Positions 61,064 through 64,000 of a stretch of DNA of 64,000 bases are shown here, piece by piece. Each line of letters opens with the position of its first letter. Positions within the stretch are counted from its first letter, which is position 1. Source of the DNA: Histidinibacterium aquaticum. GTDB taxonomy: Bacteria; Pseudomonadota; Alphaproteobacteria; Rhodobacterales; Rhodobacteraceae. Both the position numbers and the translations under genes were made by a program. The notes beneath the pieces are model-generated. The model saw only the letters and a program-made list of their open reading frames with translations, did not search any database and was not told the DNA's origin. The stretch is from assembly GCF_008710275.1 (NCBI RefSeq), contig NZ_VYQE01000001.1, positions 868,001-932,000 of the forward strand, written 5' to 3'.

Positions 61064-62329
61064 TCAGAGCCACGGCGGAAGGGTATCGCGCGCGATCATC
61101 TCGTCAAAGGTCGGGCGCGGGCGGATAACCGCGAATTGATCGCCGTCGACCAACACCTCGGGCACCAGCGGGCGCGAATTGTACTCGCTCGCCATGACCG
61201 CGCCGTAGGCGCCCGCCGAGCGGAAGGCGACGAGGTCTCCCTCGCCGACCTCGGGCATCTCCCGCTCCCGCGCGAAGGTGTCTCCCGATTCGCAGACCGG
61301 TCCGACGATGTCGAAGGCCCGCGTCGGCGCCCCGGCCGCAGGCTCGGTCACCGGGACGATATCGTGCCAGGCATCGTACATCGCGGGACGGATGAGATCG
61401 TTCATCGCGCCGTCGAGGATCAGGAAATCGCGCCCTTCGCCGCGCTTCACGTAGACCACGCGCGAGAGCAGGATCCCGGCGTTGCCCGCGATGAGCCGGC
61501 CCGGCTCGATCTCGATCTCGCATCCCAGGTGGCCGACGGTCCGCTTGATCAGCGCCCCGTAGTCGAGCGGCAGCGGCGGCACCTCGTTGGAGCGGGTGTA
61601 GGGAATGCCGAGGCCGCCGCCGAGATCGAGTCGCTCGATGGCGTGCCCGTCGGCCCGAAGCACCTCCGTCAGGTCGGCGACCTTCCTGTAGGCCGCCTCG
61701 AAGGGCGCAAGGTCCGTGAGCTGCGATCCGATGTGCACGTCGATGCCCACGACGCGCAGCCCCGGCAGCCGCGCCGCCTCGGCATAGACCTCCCGCGCCC
61801 GGGCGATCGGCACGCCGAACTTGTTCTGCGAGAGGCCGGTCGCGATCTTCGGATGGGTCTTCGCGTCGACGTCAGGGTTCACCCGGACGGTAACGGGGAC
61901 CTCCACGCCCATCGAATGGGCCACCTCCGAGAGCACGCGCATCTCCGGCTCGCTCTCCAGGTTCACCTGCCGCAGACCGCCCTCGAGCGCGAGCCGCATC
62001 TCCTCCCGGGTCTTGCCGACGCCGGAGAAGACGATCCGCTCGCCTGGCACGCCCGCCGCCCGGGCCCGCGCGTACTCGCCGCCCGACACCACGTCCATGC
62101 CCGCCCCCTCGCGGCTCAGCAGCGTGAGGATCGCCTGGTTGGACAGGGACTTCACCGCGAAGCAGACGGTGTGCGGCAGCCCCTCCAGCGCGGCGTCGAA
62201 GAGACGGAAGTGACGTAGCAGGGTCGCCGTGGAATAGACGTAGACCGGAGTGCCGACGGTGGCGGCGATGTCCTCCAGCGCCACGTCCTCGGCCATGAGC
62301 CGCCCGTCGCGGTAGATGAAATGATCCAT
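61064..62329 (-). CDS. lysA: Diaminopimelate decarboxylase
   Basis: This 421-aa PLP enzyme carries out the last step of lysine synthesis, meso-diaminopimelate to L-lysine + CO2. The PLP lysine is Lys60 in CFAVKSLSNQ. HIGSQL (about 196-201), the GGGLGIPYT loop (about 232-240) and the catalytic Cys in GPVCESGDTFA (about 340) are present. The length is normal. The ATG at 62329 is fixed by MDHFIYRDG. It is 97 bp upstream of the TIGR02302 gene on the same strand. Confidence 0.95.
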   Translation of the reverse strand: MDHFIYRDGRLMAEDVALEDIAATVGTPVYVYSTATLLRHFRLFDAALEGLPHTVCFAVKSLSNQAILTLLSREGAGMDVVSGGEYARARAAGVPGERIVFSGVGKTREEMRLALEGGLRQVNLESEPEMRVLSEVAHSMGVEVPVTVRVNPDVDAKTHPKIATGLSQNKFGVPIARAREVYAEAARLPGLRVVGIDVHIGSQLTDLAPFEAAYRKVADLTEVLRADGHAIERLDLGGGLGIPYTRSNEVPPLPLDYGALIKRTVGHLGCEIEIEPGRLIAGNAGILLSRVVYVKRGEGRDFLILDGAMNDLIRPAMYDAWHDIVPVTEPAAGAPTRAFDIVGPVCESGDTFAREREMPEVGEGDLVAFRSAGAYGAVMASEYNSRPLVPEVLVDGDQFAVIRPRPTFDEMIARDTLPPWL

Positions 62330-62389
62330 GTCCGTCCCCTCATCCGGCGGCGCCGCTCATAGCCTTTGCCGGGACCGGACCCAACCCTT

Positions 62390-62454
62390 CTTCTGGGCCG
62401 AAATATCCCGGGGGGAGTCGGCGCCCGCGCCGACGGGGGGCAGCGCCCACCCCC
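62390..62454 (-). repeat. GC-rich double-hairpin intergenic repeat, copy B (upstream of lysA)
   Basis: Read on the minus strand: GGGTGGGCGCTGCCCCCC, then hairpin 2 GTCGGCG-cggg-CGCCGAC, then TCCCCCCGGGATATTT and CCCAGAAGA. Compared with copy A at 30238-30296, the flanks are identical over many bases while hairpin 2 has changed sequence but kept pairing. It lies in the 136-bp gap between the DUF2834 gene and lysA; no gene is seen there. Confidence 0.75.
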
Positions 62455-62465
62455 TGTGCCCCGGT

Positions 62466-62780
62466 TCAGGCCTGGCGGGTCCTCAGCAGAAGGTAGAGCG
62501 GCAGGCCGCAGCTCACCCCGATGCAGAAGGTCGCCGGGATCGCCACCAGCGCCGACCAGTTCCGCCGCACCCAGGTCTCCGCCAGGATCCAGACGGTCAC
62601 CGTCACCGCCGCGATCGTCAGGTCCCAGGTCAGCCCGGTCGTCGAGGCGTTGACGTACCAGGCGTCGATCAGGGCCTGCAGCGACCAGCCCGTCGAGCGC
62701 AGATACGTCACGAACCAGTACATCGGGTGGACGGCGCCCCAGATCGCCAGGGCGAGGTAGGTCCACCGCAGCGGCGACAT
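62466..62780 (-). CDS. DUF2834 membrane protein
   Basis: This 104-aa protein has three membrane segments (about 5-22, 48-68 and 76-100) and the DUF2834 pattern YLALAIWGAVHPMYWFVTYL, then STTGLTWDLTIAAVTVTVWI. The function is unknown. Its ATG at 62780 overlaps the stop of the 36-aa lipoprotein gene by 1 bp (TGATG), and that gene overlaps argH, so all three form a coupled unit. Confidence 0.85.
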   Translation of the reverse strand: MSPLRWTYLALAIWGAVHPMYWFVTYLRSTGWSLQALIDAWYVNASTTGLTWDLTIAAVTVTVWILAETWVRRNWSALVAIPATFCIGVSCGLPLYLLLRTRQA

Positions 62781-62890
62781 CAGAGGCCCCCGATCCGCGC
62801 GGGCTCGGGCGCGCGGCCCCCGGCGGGGCGTTCGGGTTCGCCGTCGGCGCCGCAGGCGGCCAGCGCCAGACAGAGGAGCATCCATCTCAT
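62780..62890 (-). CDS. Tiny lipoprotein between argH and the DUF2834 gene
   Basis: This 36-aa protein is too short for most gene callers: [20 protein letters not shown] and a Pro/Arg-rich tail. The lipobox LAAC gives a lipidated Cys at position 13. Its ATG overlaps the argH stop by 4 bp (ATGA), and its stop overlaps the next start by 1 bp. Position near argH and lysA recalls LptM (YifL), but the GLKGPL motif is absent, so this is only a positional analogue. Confidence 0.65.
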   Translation of the reverse strand: MRWMLLCLALAACGADGEPERPAGGRAPEPARIGGL

Positions 62891-64000
62891 CCGAGCACCT
62901 CCCGCCAGCGGGCGATCTGGGCGCGCACCTGCGCGGGCGCGGTCCCGCCATAGCTCTCACGCGAGGCCACCGAGGCCTCGACCGTCAGCACGCCGAAGAC
63001 CTCCTCGGTGATCCCGGCGTGCACCTCCTGCATCTCCTGCAGCGTGAGGTCCGGGAGGTCGCAGCCCTTGGCCTCGGCCTTGGCCACGAGAGACCCTGTG
63101 ACGTGGTGCGCCTCGCGGAAGGGCAGCTCCAGACGCCGCACCAGCCAGTCGGCGAGATCGGTCGCGGTGGAAAAGCCCGAGGCCGCGGCGGCACGCAGCG
63201 CCTCCCGGTTGGCGGACATGTCGGAGACCATTCCGGTCATCGCCCGGAGCGACAGCAGCCAGTTGTCGGCGGCGTCGAAGACCTGTTCCTTGTCCTCCTG
63301 CATGTCCTTGGAATAGGCCAGCGGCAGTCCCTTCATCACCGTCAGCAGCGCGACGTTCGCCCCGAAGATGCGCCCGACCTTGGCGCGCAGCAGCTCGGCC
63401 GCGTCCGGGTTGCGCTTCTGGGGCATGATGCTCGACCCGGTGGACCAACGGTCGGAGAGAGTCACGAAGCGGAACTGCGCGGAGGACCAGATCACCAGTT
63501 CCTCTGCCAGGCGGGAAAGGTGCATGGCGCTGATCGTGGCCACCGAGAGAAACTCCAGCGCGAAGTCCCGGTCGCTCACCGCGTCGAGTGAATTGGCCGA
63601 GGGACGGTCGAAGCCGAGCGCCTCCGCCGTGGCGTGCCGGTCGATCGGGAAGGACGTCCCGGCGAGCGCCGCCGCGCCGAGGGGGCTCTCGTTCATCCGG
63701 TCCCGGGCGTCGCGCAGCCGCGAGAGATCGCGGGAGACCATCTCGACATAGGCCATCATGTGATGGCCCCAGGTCACCGGCTGTGCCGTCTGCAGGTGGG
63801 TGAAGCCTGGCATGACCCAGTCGGCGCCGGCCTCGGCCTGCGCGAGCAGGGCGCGCAGCAGTTCCTCGAGCAGCCCCTCCGCCTCGTCGCATTGAGCCCG
63901 GACCCAGAGGCGGAAGTCCGTCGCCACCTGGTCATTGCGCGACCGGGCCGTGTGCAGGCGCTTGGCAGGCTCGCCGATGAGCTCGGTGAGCCGGGCCTCC
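62887..64000 (-). CDS. argH: Argininosuccinate lyase, 5' part beyond window edge
   Basis: The visible C-terminal 370 residues are in an open frame up to the right edge, so the N-terminus is missing. The enzyme makes arginine and fumarate from argininosuccinate. It shows [20 protein letters not shown] cut as [13 protein letters not shown] (substrate loop) and the catalytic [15 protein letters not shown] loop. The stop at 62887 overlaps the start of the 36-aa lipoprotein gene (ATGA), and the first internal Met at 63927 is not the start. Confidence 0.95.
   Translation of the reverse strand, partial: EARLTELIGEPAKRLHTARSRNDQVATDFRLWVRAQCDEAEGLLEELLRALLAQAEAGADWVMPGFTHLQTAQPVTWGHHMMAYVEMVSRDLSRLRDARDRMNESPLGAAALAGTSFPIDRHATAEALGFDRPSANSLDAVSDRDFALEFLSVATISAMHLSRLAEELVIWSSAQFRFVTLSDRWSTGSSIMPQKRNPDAAELLRAKVGRIFGANVALLTVMKGLPLAYSKDMQEDKEQVFDAADNWLLSLRAMTGMVSDMSANREALRAAAASGFSTATDLADWLVRRLELPFREAHHVTGSLVAKAEAKGCDLPDLTLQEMQEVHAGITEEVFGVLTVEASVASRESYGGTAPAQVRAQIARWREVLG

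Overview
The window is very GC-rich, densely packed chromosomal DNA. It has strong G/C third-position bias, which produces long spurious antisense frames, and short intergenic gaps. Gene content points to an alphaproteobacterium of the order Rhodobacterales (Rhodobacteraceae / roseobacter type). The main pointers are a malyl-CoA lyase nearly identical in its N-terminus to Mcl1 of Rhodobacter as I remember it, TIGR02302 (DUF4175), an NDUFS6-like zinc-finger protein, the DUF1285 / MoxR / DUF58 / DUF4159 block, glcDEF, and the DgcA/DgcN pair. This placement rests on recognised families, not on a search. I see no rRNA, tRNA, CRISPR array, transposase, phage gene or integrase. The region looks like ordinary core chromosome with a few accessory blocks.

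Layout. 1-5680 (minus): a co-directional cluster of largely uncharacterised genes, with a coiled-coil protein, an unknown 371-aa protein, a 643-aa AAA+ ATPase, a small membrane protein and a DUF6638-like protein that runs off the left edge. 5812-13000: a secreted phytase-like protein divergent from a P1-family peptidase, an alpha/beta hydrolase divergent from gabD, a GFA protein and a VOC protein. 12522-14520: a KtrA/KtrB-type potassium uptake pair. 15324-17830: an ECF sigma factor overlapping a membrane-anchored VWA protein. 17799-20319 (minus): a VOC protein plus WYL regulator with an operator-like site, a hydroxypyruvate isomerase-like protein and a DUF1285 protein. 20406-27162: a MoxR-type operon with translationally coupled genes (MoxR ATPase, DUF58, DUF4159/BatA-like, membrane GATase-like protein).

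27163-34627: small membrane and secreted proteins, glycolate oxidase glcDEF, a secreted trypsin-like protease, Hsp20 and a small unknown gene. 34920-43946: polA, a DsrE-like protein, the NDUFS6-like zinc finger, an ABC ATPase without a permease, a class III aminotransferase, rplT/rpmI with a good promoter, and pyk with a LacI-type operator. 44058-52822: an N-formylglutamate amidohydrolase, a DUF1244 protein, a D-amino-acid aminotransferase, an AI-2E family transporter, a HExxH secreted protein, a LysR regulator, dgcA/dgcN (D-glutamate catabolism) and mcl1. 52898-64000: accA with a translationally coupled secreted protein, ftsE-ftsX-plsC-FMN protein, a zinc-ribbon membrane protein, TIGR02302, lysA, and argH with a tiny lipoprotein and a DUF2834 protein.

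The most interesting non-coding signal is a 72-bp composite element present twice (11371-11442 and 49520-49591). Each copy is a 16-bp palindrome, exactly 34 bp of spacer, and a second GTTAAC-based dyad. Both copies lie between the 3' ends of convergent genes, and their stem arms differ but stay complementary. A separate GC-rich double-hairpin repeat sits between glcD and glcE, where it abuts the glcE start codon, and again upstream of lysA. The best candidate for an undescribed protein system is the AAA+ / coiled-coil cluster at the left end.
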